Source of the DNA: Methylobacteriaceae bacterium
GTDB lineage: Bacteria > Pseudomonadota > Alphaproteobacteria > Rhizobiales > Beijerinckiaceae
Direction of reading: 5' to 3'
DNA: 64,000 nucleotides
Assembly (NCBI GenBank): GCA_020638135.1
Contig: JACKJE010000010.1
Location: 61,452 to 125,451 of the forward strand
Shown here piece by piece: positions 8,469-16,754 of the stretch; the stretch's first letter is position 1, and each line of letters begins with the position of its first letter. Under the pieces are notes generated by a model that searched no databases, was not told the origin of the DNA, and saw only the letters and a program-made list of their open reading frames with translations. A program made the translations under genes and the position numbers.

Positions 8469-8891
8469 TCATTTCGCCGGCAGGGCGAGCGGCTGTCCTT
8501 TCGGGATCACGTAGGTGGCGATCACCTTGGCGCCCTGTGGACCGGTCTTCGCGTCGTGAATGACGAGCGGGAGCGTCTTGTACGAATCGCCGGCCTTGAG
8601 AAGTCGCGGTTGCTCTCCGTCGATCAGCAGTTCCAGGCTTCCTTCGAGCATATAGCCGGACTCGGGACCCGGATGTGTGTGGCGTCCCATCGCGACGTTC
8701 GCTGCGATCTCGGCGAGCCCGACCACTGCCTCATAGGTGGTTCCGGGAATGTCGAAACGCTGCAGCGGGGTGCGCTTGATGCTCTGCGCCGGGCTGGTAC
8801 CTGCCGGCGAAGCCTGCTGCGCCGCGGCCGGATTCGTACACGCCAGCGCCATGAGCGCCGAGCAGATCGCCAATGAGAACTTCGACATCAT
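8469..8891 (-). CDS. Exported cupin-domain protein
   Basis: A protein of about 140 residues with a Sec signal peptide (hydrophobic core SLAICSALMALAC, likely cleavage after NPAAA) followed by a cupin barrel. The barrel has GRHTHPGPESGYMLEGSLELLIDG (first cupin motif with two His and a Glu) and LKAGDSY (second motif region). It should act in the periplasm. AGGAGAGGA stands before two adjacent ATGs at 8891 and 8888, and either could be used. It is divergent from the AraC-type regulator gene at 9072, which suggests that regulator may control it. Ligand unknown. Confidence 0.8.
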   Translation of the reverse strand: MMSKFSLAICSALMALACTNPAAAQQASPAGTSPAQSIKRTPLQRFDIPGTTYEAVVGLAEIAANVAMGRHTHPGPESGYMLEGSLELLIDGEQPRLLKAGDSYKTLPLVIHDAKTGPQGAKVIATYVIPKGQPLALPAK

Positions 8892-9071
8892 TCCTCTCCT
8901 CGACAAGAGATGGCGCATTGTTCGCGGGCCGTTCGGCCCTGTCTTGGTCGTGCGCGAAGTCGCAATGGGTTGTGGGCGAACTGGCGCGCGCCGCGCGCGT
9001 TCCCGGATGGACTACGCGCCGATCTGCGGTAGAATTTCGTTGTTGGGCGCGAGGCTTCGGGGGAGGCCGCG

Positions 9072-10019
9072 ATGACAGTCGAAAGGACCGACTACACATC
9101 GTTGCAGTTTTCGACGCGCGCTTTGCCCGCGTCGCGGCGCCTGCCCGCGCTGCGCGAATTGTTCGATCGTTCCGTCCAGCTCGAGATCGAAGCCGATCCC
9201 GATCAGCCCGTCGAAATGGAAATGACGCTCGCGCCAGGCCTGCGGCGCGCCAGAATGTTGTCTTCCCTGACAGCGCGCATGGCCCGCCCGGCGTCGATGC
9301 TCGCCGACGGAGAGGACACGATCTGCCTGATCATGAAGACTGGCGGCCATATGGCGATTGCGCAGCGCCGGCAGGAGAGCGTGCCGCAGGCCGGAGACGG
9401 CGTTCTGCTTGTCTATCGTGAGCCGGCCCTTCTGCAATTCACCGAGAGCACTTACGTCTCGGTGCGCGTGCCATTTGCCGCGATTTCAACGCTGACGGAG
9501 AATGTTGGAGCCGCCGCCGCCCTCCGCATACCGCGCGACGTCGAGGCGCTGTCCTTGCTGCGCGCCTATATCGCGAGCATGCCCCAGAGGATCGCGGACC
9601 CGCGCCTCGGCAAACTGGCGGCGGCGCACATTTATGACCTGCTGTCCCTGGCCATCGGCGCGACGCGCGAAGGCAGGGAGATCGCGAACCAACGGGGCGT
9701 GCGCGCGGCGCGGCTCGAAGCCATCAAGGCGAGCCTGCTCGGCGATGCGACTTTGGACATCGATCATCTCGCCGCGCGCCACGGGATTTCGCCGCGCTAC
9801 ATTCAGATGCTGTTCGAGCAGACCGGAACGACCTTCTCGGAATTCGTCCTGGAACGAAAACTCGAAGCGGCCCGCAGCATGTTGGCAAGTCCGCGCTATG
9901 CGACATGGTCGATCGCGGAGATCGCCCTGGAGGCCGGCTTCGGCGACATCTCCAATTTCAATCGACGATATAAACAGCGCTATCAGACGACGCCGTCGGG
10001 TTCTCGGACGAAAATCTAG
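9072..10019 (+). CDS. AraC/XylS-family transcriptional regulator
   Basis: A 315-residue regulator. Residues about 1-200 form a poorly conserved ligand-sensing domain of the AraC-binding type. The C-terminal hundred residues contain two helix-turn-helix motifs: IDHLAARHGISPRYIQMLF and, after a linker with LEAARSML, WSIAEIALEAGFGDISNFNRRYK. GGGGGAGG precedes the ATG by about five bases. The divergent gene on the minus strand encodes an exported cupin, a plausible target. The inducer cannot be predicted. Confidence 0.9.
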   Translation: MTVERTDYTSLQFSTRALPASRRLPALRELFDRSVQLEIEADPDQPVEMEMTLAPGLRRARMLSSLTARMARPASMLADGEDTICLIMKTGGHMAIAQRRQESVPQAGDGVLLVYREPALLQFTESTYVSVRVPFAAISTLTENVGAAAALRIPRDVEALSLLRAYIASMPQRIADPRLGKLAAAHIYDLLSLAIGATREGREIANQRGVRAARLEAIKASLLGDATLDIDHLAARHGISPRYIQMLFEQTGTTFSEFVLERKLEAARSMLASPRYATWSIAEIALEAGFGDISNFNRRYKQRYQTTPSGSRTKI

Positions 10020-10039
10020 CGTGGCGGCTCGCGCAACCG

Positions 10040-10480
10040 CTAGTCCGTGGGCGGCTCGCCGTCGATCACTTCGAAACGCGCGAATTCGAAACCCGGCGCG
10101 ACCGTGCAGCCGACCAGCGTCCAGGCGCCGAGCGCGCGCGCCGATTGCCAGGCGCCGGCGGGCACGATTCCTTGCGGTCGCTCGCCGGCGGCGAGATCGG
10201 CGCCGAGCCGCTGGACGCCGCGCGCCCCGTTTTCCTCGATCGTCAGCTCCAGCGGCGCGCCGGCGTAATGGTGCCATACTTCCGCAGCGTCCACGCGGTG
10301 CCAGCGTGAGGGCGCGTCGCCCGGCAGCAGGAAATAGATGGCGGTCGAGGCCGCCCGCCCGCCGGGCGCGTTGGAATCGCGAAAGGTCTCGCGATAGAAT
10401 CCGCCCTCTGGGTGGGGGCTGAGGTCGAGCAGGCGCACAACCTCGTCAGCGCTCATCCCGTCGATCCCGCTTGCCGTCAT
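10040..10480 (-). CDS. Cupin protein of the DUF985 family
   Basis: A 146-residue protein with the DUF985 cupin pattern: DLSPHPEGGFYRETFRD, STAIYFLLP, SRWHRVDAAEVWHHYAGAPLEL, and the ending TLVGCTVAPGFEFARFE. The His and Glu residues in the WHRVDAAEVWHHY segment are the likely metal ligands. The frame is open to 10549; I prefer the ATG at 10480, preceded by GAGG, because upstream residues are not family-like. Members are cytoplasmic and mostly uncharacterised. It converges on the AraC-type gene and is divergent from the next exported protein gene. Confidence 0.83.
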   Translation of the reverse strand: MTASGIDGMSADEVVRLLDLSPHPEGGFYRETFRDSNAPGGRAASTAIYFLLPGDAPSRWHRVDAAEVWHHYAGAPLELTIEENGARGVQRLGADLAAGERPQGIVPAGAWQSARALGAWTLVGCTVAPGFEFARFEVIDGEPPTD

Positions 10481-10539
10481 GCCGCGCCTCCCTGTCTCCG
10501 CCCTTTTACCGCCGCGATCTCTTGGGTAAACTGGCGGCG

Positions 10540-11085
10540 ATGCGGACATACGCCAAAATCTCGGTCGCCCTCGTCGCGCTGCTCGCTGGCCTTCCCGCGC
10601 CTGCCGTCGCTTGGGAGGTCGTTAGCAATAGCCTGCCGACATTCGCGGCCGCCGAATCCTTCAAGCCCGGTTCCGGCGGCGGGATCGAAATGTCGTCGCC
10701 GTTGAAGTTCGAATCCGCGACGGGCTGGAATCCCGGCTATGACGTCCGCATGGGCAAATATCTGTTCGGCATGGAGCAGAAGACGGGCTTTGCGGCGGGC
10801 GGCGATATGCTCGGCCTCGCCTCCGGCTTTTCCTTCTCGCGCACCAACATGAAGTTCGGCTACGATATGGGCGCCTTCAAGCCGTACGTCTCCGCCTCCT
10901 TCGCCGAGACGAAGGGGCCGGCCTTCGGCGCCAATGTCTTCGCCGCCCCGCCGGATGCGGCGACGCCTTTCGCCTTCACCTCGTCGGCGACGACGGTCGG
11001 CGCCGGCTTCGACTACGCCATCACCGACAAATTGTCGTTCGGCATGTCCTTGTCGGCGACACAGGTGTCCAACCCGCGCCGGTAG
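10540..11085 (+). CDS. Small exported protein, possibly an outer-membrane beta-barrel
   Basis: A 181-residue protein with a clear signal peptide (MRTYAKISVALVALLAGLPAPAVA, cleavage before WEV; written here only as the segment ending at residue 24). The mature part alternates polar and hydrophobic residues (YLFGMEQKTGFAAG, MKFGYDMGAFKPYVSASF, VGAGFDYAITDKLSFGMSLSA), as in small outer-membrane barrels. The last stretch is short and lacks a C-terminal aromatic residue, so barrel insertion is not certain. I do not recognise a named family. It lies just upstream of the caspase-like gene and might be functionally linked. Confidence 0.65.
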   Translation: MRTYAKISVALVALLAGLPAPAVAWEVVSNSLPTFAAAESFKPGSGGGIEMSSPLKFESATGWNPGYDVRMGKYLFGMEQKTGFAAGGDMLGLASGFSFSRTNMKFGYDMGAFKPYVSASFAETKGPAFGANVFAAPPDAATPFAFTSSATTVGAGFDYAITDKLSFGMSLSATQVSNPRR

Positions 11086-13083
11086 GTCGTCCCGCAATGC
11101 GCGCGCGCCGCCGTTCAGCCGGGGTTCAGGTCATCCGTCTTCATTTGAGCCGCAGTCGCGAATTTGCGTTCCCTCATTGACGGCGCGCCGAGGTTGTTCG
11201 ACTGTTCAGGCAAAGTCTTAGGCAGGTGTAAGGGGTATGTGATGCGTTTGTTGGATCGGGCGCTGGGATTTCTCGCCATTGTTTGCGTCGCCCTTGGGGC
11301 GTTCGGCGTGGCGACGGCCCAGGAGAGCCAGTCGCGCTTTGCTTTCGTTGTCGGCTCCGACGGCTATGAGGGCGCGCCGCTCGCGACCGCCGCCAACGAC
11401 GCAGCGCTCGTCGCCGATGCGCTGAAGGCGGCGCGGTTCGACGTGACGGGCGCGCGCAACCTCGATCAGGATACACTGCGCGCCTCCTATCGCGAGTTTC
11501 TCGCCAAGGTGACGGCGGCCGGTCCCGGCGCTGTCAGCGTCGTCTATCTCTCCGGTTACGGCCTGCAGTTCGACGGCGAGAACTATTTCGTGCCGCCGGG
11601 CGCGGCCATCGCTCGCGATACCGACATCAGCCTCAACGCAATTCGCCTGTCCGACCTGATCCGGCCGCTGTCCGGCGCGCCGGGGCGGGGGCGCATGGTC
11701 ATTCTCGACATCGCCTACGCGAGCCCCTTCGACAAGCAGATACAGGGTCTGGCGCCGGGCCTCGCGATCGTCGAGCCGGACGCCGGAACGATCGTCGCCT
11801 TCAATGCGGCGCCGGGCGCATGGGCGGCGCCGGGCAAGGAGCCCTATGGGGCCTACGCGCAGGCGCTCAGCGAAATGCTGCGTGAGCCCGGCATGCCGCT
11901 CGAGGAGGTTCTGGTTCGCGTCCGCACCCGTACGGCCGAACTCACCCGCGCCGCGCAGGTGCCGTGGAGCGCCGGCAAGATCGAGCCGCCGCTTGCGCTG
12001 CTCGAGCGCGCCGCCGACGCGCCCGCGCCGGCCGTCGCAGCGGACCAGCTTGCCGCCGAGCGCGCCAAGCCGGTCGACAAGATGCCCGAAGCGCTCGCCT
12101 ATTCAGCCGTGATCGACCGCGACACGGTGAAGGGCTACGAAGATTTCGTCGCGACCTATCCGCAGAGCCCCTACACCAAGAACGTGCGGGGTCTGCTCGC
12201 GGCGCGGCGCGAGGCGCGCACCTGGCGGCGCACCCTCGATATCAATACGCAGAACGCCTATTGGTCGTATCTGAAACGCTATCCGCGCGGCCCGCACGCC
12301 GCGGAAGCCCGCCGCCGCCTGACGCGCCTGCAGGCGGCGCTCGAACCGCCGCCGGCTTTTGACGTCGTTTCCTACGAGGATCCGCCGCCGCCGCCGGCAG
12401 AGGAAGTCTATTTCTCCGGCCCGGTCATCGATTATTACGACGACGCGGCTCCCCCGCTGCCGCCTTCGATCTTCGTCGCCGTGCCGCCGCCGTGGTACCA
12501 GCCGCCGCCGCCGCCCGTGTTCGACGACGATTCCGACTTCTTCCTGCCTGAGGTCGTCGCTGCCATATCGGCGCCGGCCTGGATCGCGCCGCCGTCTTAT
12601 GTCGAGCCGCCTCCAGTGCCTTTTATGATGGACGCGGGCGCACGGCCGCCGGGCTGGCGTCCCTATGTCGCCATTCCCGCCGCGCTCGCCGTGGGGCTGG
12701 CGGCGGGCAAGCTGTCCAATCAATTCCTGAACAATCGCCGCCAGAACGCGGGGCAGGGCGTCCGGCCGCCGCCGACTGGCGGCCAGGTGCGGCAGCCCGT
12801 CATTCCCGCCATTTCGGCCTTGCCCAAGGGAATGAACCTGCCGACTGGCGTCCGTCCGGGCCAGACTTTCGTGCGGCCGACCGCCCCGGTCGGGCTGCAG
12901 ACCGGTCGGCCCGGCGTTGGGCAACCGGGGCTCGGCGTCGGTCAACCCGGTCAGGCGGGCCGGCCCGTTGGCGTCGGCCGTCCGAACAATGCGCTGCCGG
13001 GCCTGCCGGCCGGGCAGCCGGGCCGGTCTCCCGGCCTGATTGGCCAGCCCGGCAGGACGCCGCCTGTCGGAACGCCGTTGATG

Positions 13084-13471
13084 CAGCCCGGCGTCCGCCC
13101 GGGCCAGCCCGTCGGCGTCCAGGGCCTGCCGCCCTCCGGCCAGATTGGTGGAAAGCCGGGCCAGCCGACCGGCCGGCCGGCTACAGGCGCGCCGTTGACC
13201 GCAGCCCGGCGTCCACCCGGGTCAGCCCGTCGGCGCTCAGGGCCTGCCGCCCTCCGGCCAGATTAGTGGAAAGCCGGGCCAGCCGACCGGCCGGCCGGCC
13301 ACAGGCGCGCCGTTGACGCAGCCCGGCGTCCGCCCGGGCCAGCCCGTCGGCGTTCAGGGCCTGCCGCCCTCCGGCCAGATTGGTGGAAAGCCGGGCCAAC
13401 CGACCGGCCGGCCGGCTACAGGCGCGCCGTTGACCCAGCCCGGCGTCCGTCCCGGCCAGCCTGCGGGCCAG
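13084..13471 (+). repeat. 117-base tandem repeat encoding a 39-residue Pro/Gly/Gln-rich unit
   Basis: Units start with CAG CCC GGC GTC at 13084, 13202, 13319 and 13436, giving three full copies and a short fourth. The encoded unit begins QPGVRPGQPVGVQGLPPSG and ends TGRPATGAPLT. Copies are nearly identical, so the array is recent or homogenised. The first spacing is 118 instead of 117 bases; the extra base is the C of TTGACCGCAG near 13199-13200, where the other junctions read TTGACGCAG or TTGACCCAG. This extra base is the frameshift of the host gene. Confidence 0.92.
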
Positions 13472-13984
13472 ATGCAGCAACAGCAGCAGCGCCAGCTCCA
13501 GATGCAGCAACAGCAGCAGCAGCGTCAGCAACAGTTGCAGCAACAACAGCAACAGCGCCAGCAGCAACTGCAGCAGCAACGCCAGCAACAAATGCAGCAG
13601 CAACAGCTTCGTCAGCAGCAATTGCAGCAGCAGCGCACCCAGCAACAGCAGCGCCAGCAGCAGATGCAACAGCAACGCCAGCAACAGATGCAGCAGCAGC
13701 AGCGGCAGCAGCAGATGTTGCAACAGCAGCGGATGCAACAACAGCAGCGCCAGCAACAGATGCAGCAGCAGCAACGGATGCAGCAGCAGCGTCAGCAGCA
13801 GATCATGCAGCAGCAGCGTCAGCAGCAAATGATGCAGCAACAGCGCCAGCAGCAGATGCTTCAGCAGCAGCGGATGCAGCAGCAGCGTCAGCAGCAAATG
13901 ATGCAGCAACAACGCCAGCAGCAGATCATGCAGCAGCAACGTCAGCAGCAGATCATGCAGCAGCAGCGGATGCAGCAACAGCAA
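13472..13984 (+). repeat. CAG/CAA-rich low-complexity tract encoding a glutamine-rich tail
   Basis: A stretch of 171 codons made almost only of CAG, CAA, CGN and ATG codons. It encodes short runs of Gln broken by Arg, Met, Leu and Ile, with recurring blocks such as RQQQMMQQQ and MQQQRQQQ. It forms the C-terminal part of the caspase-like protein. The opposite strand reads as a leucine-rich open frame, which is a by-product. Such tracts expand and contract by slippage and favour coiled-coil or aggregation-prone structure. Confidence 0.93.
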
Positions 13985-14041
13985 CGGCGGCCGTGCGGAG
14001 GGCCCGGACAGCCGCGCTGCTGACGCGGTCGCCTCGCGCGA

Positions 14042-14067
14042 ATTGGCGGGCCGCCCGGCCCGCCAAT
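14042..14067 (+). terminator. Strong hairpin after the caspase-like gene
   Basis: A perfect ten-base-pair stem, ATTGGCGGGC (14042-14051) and GCCCGCCAAT (14058-14067), with a six-base loop, begins 18 bases after the stop at 14023. No T-run follows, so it may be a weak or Rho-assisted terminator or an mRNA-stabilising end. Confidence 0.6.
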
Positions 14068-14249
14068 AGCCAAATCGAAACGGCCTGCAAGAAGAATGGA
14101 AGTGAGGGCGGGCCGAAATTCTGCGAAAACCCTCGACAAGCAGCGCGCCCCGGCGCGCCTGCGGAAAACGCCGCGCGGCGGGCTTATAGCCTGTCCATGA
14201 CGGCCGCCGCCCGTGTCCGACGCCGGGCGGCGAGGGAGAGGAACGCAGG

Positions 14250-15280
14250 ATGATTATCGACTGCCATGGCCATTACACCACCGAGCGCCCAAGGCGCTGG
14301 AGGACTGGCGCAACCGTCAGATCGCCGCCATCAACGATCCCTCCGCCATGCCGAAGGTCGCAGAGCTCAGGATCAGCGATGACGAACTGCGGGAATCGAT
14401 CGAGAAGAACCAGCTGCGTCAGATGAAGGAGCGCGGCTCCGATCTCACCATCTTCTCGCCGCGCGCGAGCTTCATGGCCCATCACATCGGCGACTTCCAG
14501 GTGTCCTCGACCTGGGCCGCGATCTGCAACGAGCTGATCCACCGCGTCGCGACGCTGCTGCCCGACAATTTCATTGGCGCCGCCATGCTGCCGCAGAGCC
14601 CGGGCGTCGATCCTGCCACATGCATTCCCGAACTCGAGAAATGCATGAAGGATTACGGCTTCGTCGGCATCAACCTGAACCCGGACCCCTCAGGCGGCCA
14701 CTGGAAGAGCCCGCCGCTGACCGACCGCCACTGGTATCCGATCTACGAGAAAATGGTGGAATACGACATTCCCGCCATGATCCACGTCTCGACCAGCTGC
14801 AACGCCTGCTTCCACACGACCGGCGCGCATTACATCAACGCCGACACGACGGCGGTCATGCAGCTGATCCAGGGCGATCTCTTCAAGGATTTCCCGCAGC
14901 TGCGCTTCGTCATTCCGCACGGCGGCGGCGCCGCGCCCTATCACTGGGGTCGCTACCGCGGCCTCGCGCAGGAGATGAAGAAGCCGCTGCTGCGCGACCA
15001 CCTCCTGAAGAACGTCTATTTCGACACCTGCGTCTATCATCAGCCCGGCATCGACCTGCTGACAAAGGTGATCCCCGTCGACAACATCCTGTTCGCGTCG
15101 GAAATGATCGGCGCGGTGAAGGGGATCGACCCCGAGACCGGCTTCAATTTCGACGACACCAAGCGCTACATCGAAGCCACGCAGAACCTGTCGGCCGAAG
15201 ATCGTCACAAGGTCTACGAAGGCAATGCGCGCAAGGTCTATCCGCGGCTGGACAAGGCGCTGAAGGCGCAGGGGCGCTAG
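14250..15280 (+). pseudogene. ligJ: 4-oxalomesaconate hydratase (LigJ-like amidohydrolase), frameshifted near start
   Basis: The protein matches LigJ-type amidohydrolases, which hydrate 4-oxalomesaconate in the protocatechuate 4,5-cleavage pathway. The true N-terminus MIIDCHGHYTT, with metal-binding His residues, is encoded from the ATG at 14250, preceded by a GGGAGAGGA-like site. The frame then breaks at about 14283-14285, and APKALEDWRNRQ onward continues in another frame to 15280. Two extra bases there restore the usual spacing of the family; one missing base would also restore the frame. Conserved parts are SPRASFMAHHIG, MLPQSPGVDP, NLNPDPSGGHW and IPHGGGAAPYHWGR. It heads the lig genes. 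Confidence 0.85.
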
Positions 15281-15292
15281 CTCGACCGTGTG

Positions 15293-15329
15293 CCTTCAGG
15301 CTCGCAGCGGAGACTAGCGAGCCTGAAGG
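15293..15329. repeat. Palindromic intergenic hairpin between ligJ and ligI
   Basis: A perfect 13-base inverted repeat, CCTTCAGGCTCGC (15293-15305) and GCGAGCCTGAAGG (15317-15329), with an 11-base loop, starts 13 bases after ligJ. The text resembles a dispersed palindromic repeat found between genes in related alphaproteobacteria. In the transcript it forms a strong hairpin without a T-run, which could dampen read-through into ligI. Confidence 0.7.
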
Positions 15330-15398
15330 CTCGCGGTCCACAAAGGCTGGAAACGCCGACACGTCGCAGCATATGACTGCCGCAGGGAAGGAAATCCG

Positions 15399-16337
15399 AT
15401 GTCCAAGCCCACGACAGGGCCGTTCGAAAAAACCAAGGGCTGGCTCGACTGGTACGAAGGCCCGTCGAAGCCGCGCTTCGTGCTGCCTGGGGGCGCGGTC
15501 GACGCGCATTGCCACGTCTTCGGGCCCGGCGCCGAATTCCCCTATGCGCCCGAGCGCAAGTATACGCCCTGCGACGCCTCCAAGGCGCAGCTCTTTGCAT
15601 TGCGCGATCATCTGGGTTTCTCCCGCAACGTGATCGTGCAGGCGACCTGCCATGGCGCCGACAACCGCGCCATGGCCGACGCTTGTCGCGCGAGCAACGG
15701 CAAGGCTCGCGGCGTCGCGACCGTGAAGCGCAGCGTGAGCGACGCCGAACTTCAGGACCTGCACGATGCCGGCGTTCGTGGCGTGCGCTTCAACTTCGTC
15801 AAGCGGCTCGTCGACTTCACGCCGAAGGACGAGCTGATGGAGATCGCCGGCCGCATTTCCAAACTCGGCTGGCATGTGGTCATCTATTTCGAGGCGGTCG
15901 ATCTGCCCGAGCTCTGGGACTTCTTCACGGCGCTGCCGACGACCGTCGTCGTCGACCACATGGGTCGCCCCGACGTGACGAAGCCGATCGATGGGCCGGA
16001 GTTCACGCTCTTCCTGAAATTCATGCGCGAGCATCAGAACGTCTGGAGCAAGGTGTCCTGCCCCGAACGCTTGTCGGTCGCCGGTCCGCGCGCGCTCGAC
16101 GGCGAACAGAACGCCTACCGCGATGTCGTTCCCTTCGCGCGAAAAGTCGTGGAGGAATTTTCCGACCGCGTCCTGTGGGGCACGGACTGGCCGCATCCCA
16201 ATCTCAAGGACCACATGCCGGACGATGGCCTGCTGGTCGACTTCATCCCGCGTATCGCGACGACGGCGGAGCTTCAGCGCAAGCTTCTCGTCGACAATCC
16301 CATGCGCCTCTACTGGCCCGAAGAAAGGAGGGCGTGA
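15399..16337 (+). CDS. ligI: 2-pyrone-4,6-dicarboxylate lactonase (LigI-like amidohydrolase)
   Basis: A 312-residue amidohydrolase-superfamily protein. It hydrolyses 2-pyrone-4,6-dicarboxylate to 4-carboxy-2-hydroxymuconate products in protocatechuate 4,5-cleavage. Signatures are VDAHCHVFGPGAEFPY with the metal or substrate His residues, FNFVKRLVD, VVVDHMGRPD, and GTDWPHPN with the catalytic Asp. GGAAGGA stands before the ATG. Its stop overlaps the start of ligA (TGATG), so the two are translationally coupled. Placement beside ligJ and ligAB makes the assignment firm. Confidence 0.9.
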   Translation: MSKPTTGPFEKTKGWLDWYEGPSKPRFVLPGGAVDAHCHVFGPGAEFPYAPERKYTPCDASKAQLFALRDHLGFSRNVIVQATCHGADNRAMADACRASNGKARGVATVKRSVSDAELQDLHDAGVRGVRFNFVKRLVDFTPKDELMEIAGRISKLGWHVVIYFEAVDLPELWDFFTALPTTVVVDHMGRPDVTKPIDGPEFTLFLKFMREHQNVWSKVSCPERLSVAGPRALDGEQNAYRDVVPFARKVVEEFSDRVLWGTDWPHPNLKDHMPDDGLLVDFIPRIATTAELQRKLLVDNPMRLYWPEERRA

Positions 16338-16753
16338 TGTCGCTCGACAAGGAATTCAAGGAAATTCCCGGCACGATCATTTTCGATGCGGAGCAGTCGC
16401 GCAAGGGCTACTGGCTCAACCAGTTCTGCATGTCGCTGATGAAGGCCGCCAACCGCGAGCGCTTCAAGGCGAACGAGCGCGCCTATCTCGACGAATGGAA
16501 GATGACCGAGGATCAGAAGCAGGCCGTCATGGCGCGCGACCTGAACGCCATGATGGCGCTCGGCGGCAATATTTACTTCCTCTCCAAGATCGGCGCGACC
16601 GACGGCAAGAGTTTTCAGCAGATGGCCGGCTCGATGACCGGCATGAGCGAGGAAGCCTACCGCGACATGATGATCAATGGCGGACGCTCGATCGAGGGCA
16701 ACCGCAGGATCGGCGAACACGGCGACGCGCAGCGCCCGAACAAGGACAAGTAA
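16337..16753 (+). CDS. ligA: Protocatechuate 4,5-dioxygenase alpha subunit
   Basis: A 138-residue small subunit of the type II extradiol dioxygenase LigAB. It is all-helical and carries GYWLNQFCMSLMKAANRERF and MARDLNAMMALGGNIYFLSKIG, as in LigA proteins. It caps the active site of LigB and helps bind protocatechuate. The ATG overlaps the ligI stop by one base and follows AGGAGG; ligB starts one base after its stop. Length equals that of the Sphingobium protein within a residue or two. Confidence 0.93.
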   Translation: MSLDKEFKEIPGTIIFDAEQSRKGYWLNQFCMSLMKAANRERFKANERAYLDEWKMTEDQKQAVMARDLNAMMALGGNIYFLSKIGATDGKSFQQMAGSMTGMSEEAYRDMMINGGRSIEGNRRIGEHGDAQRPNKDK

Positions 16754-16754
16754 G

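Larger units (their letters stand above)
11242..14023 (+). pseudogene. Exported caspase-like protein without catalytic dyad, glutamine-rich tail, frameshifted
   Basis: The ATG at 11242 follows AAGGGG by seven bases and starts a signal peptide cleaved after about residue 26 (ATA before QES). Residues about 27-280 resemble the caspase p20 fold, but the catalytic His is replaced by Tyr106 (SGYGLQ) and the catalytic Cys by Ala158 (LDIAYASPF). A helical part follows with YPQSPYTKNVRGLLA- and YPRGPHAAEARRRL-type motifs, then a proline-rich segment and a hydrophobic segment (YVAIPAALAVGLAAG). Next come 39-residue tandem repeats and a glutamine-rich tail ending RRPCGGPGQPRC. The first frame stops at 13266; one extra C near 13199-13200 moves the rest into another frame that runs to 14023. 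Removing it gives 926 residues. Confidence 0.8.

Noticed and set aside
11242..13266. Active caspase-type protease linked to a defence system
   Set aside because: Both catalytic residues are replaced, the protein is exported, and no defence genes surround it.
13084..13471. CRISPR array
   Set aside because: The 117-base units are directly adjacent, in frame and coding, without spacers; no cas genes are in the window.
13181..13984. Leucine-rich open frame on the minus strand opposite the glutamine tract
   Set aside because: It is the complement of CAG/CAA repeats (CTG/TTG codons), has no ribosome site or family likeness, and overlaps the better supported plus-strand gene.
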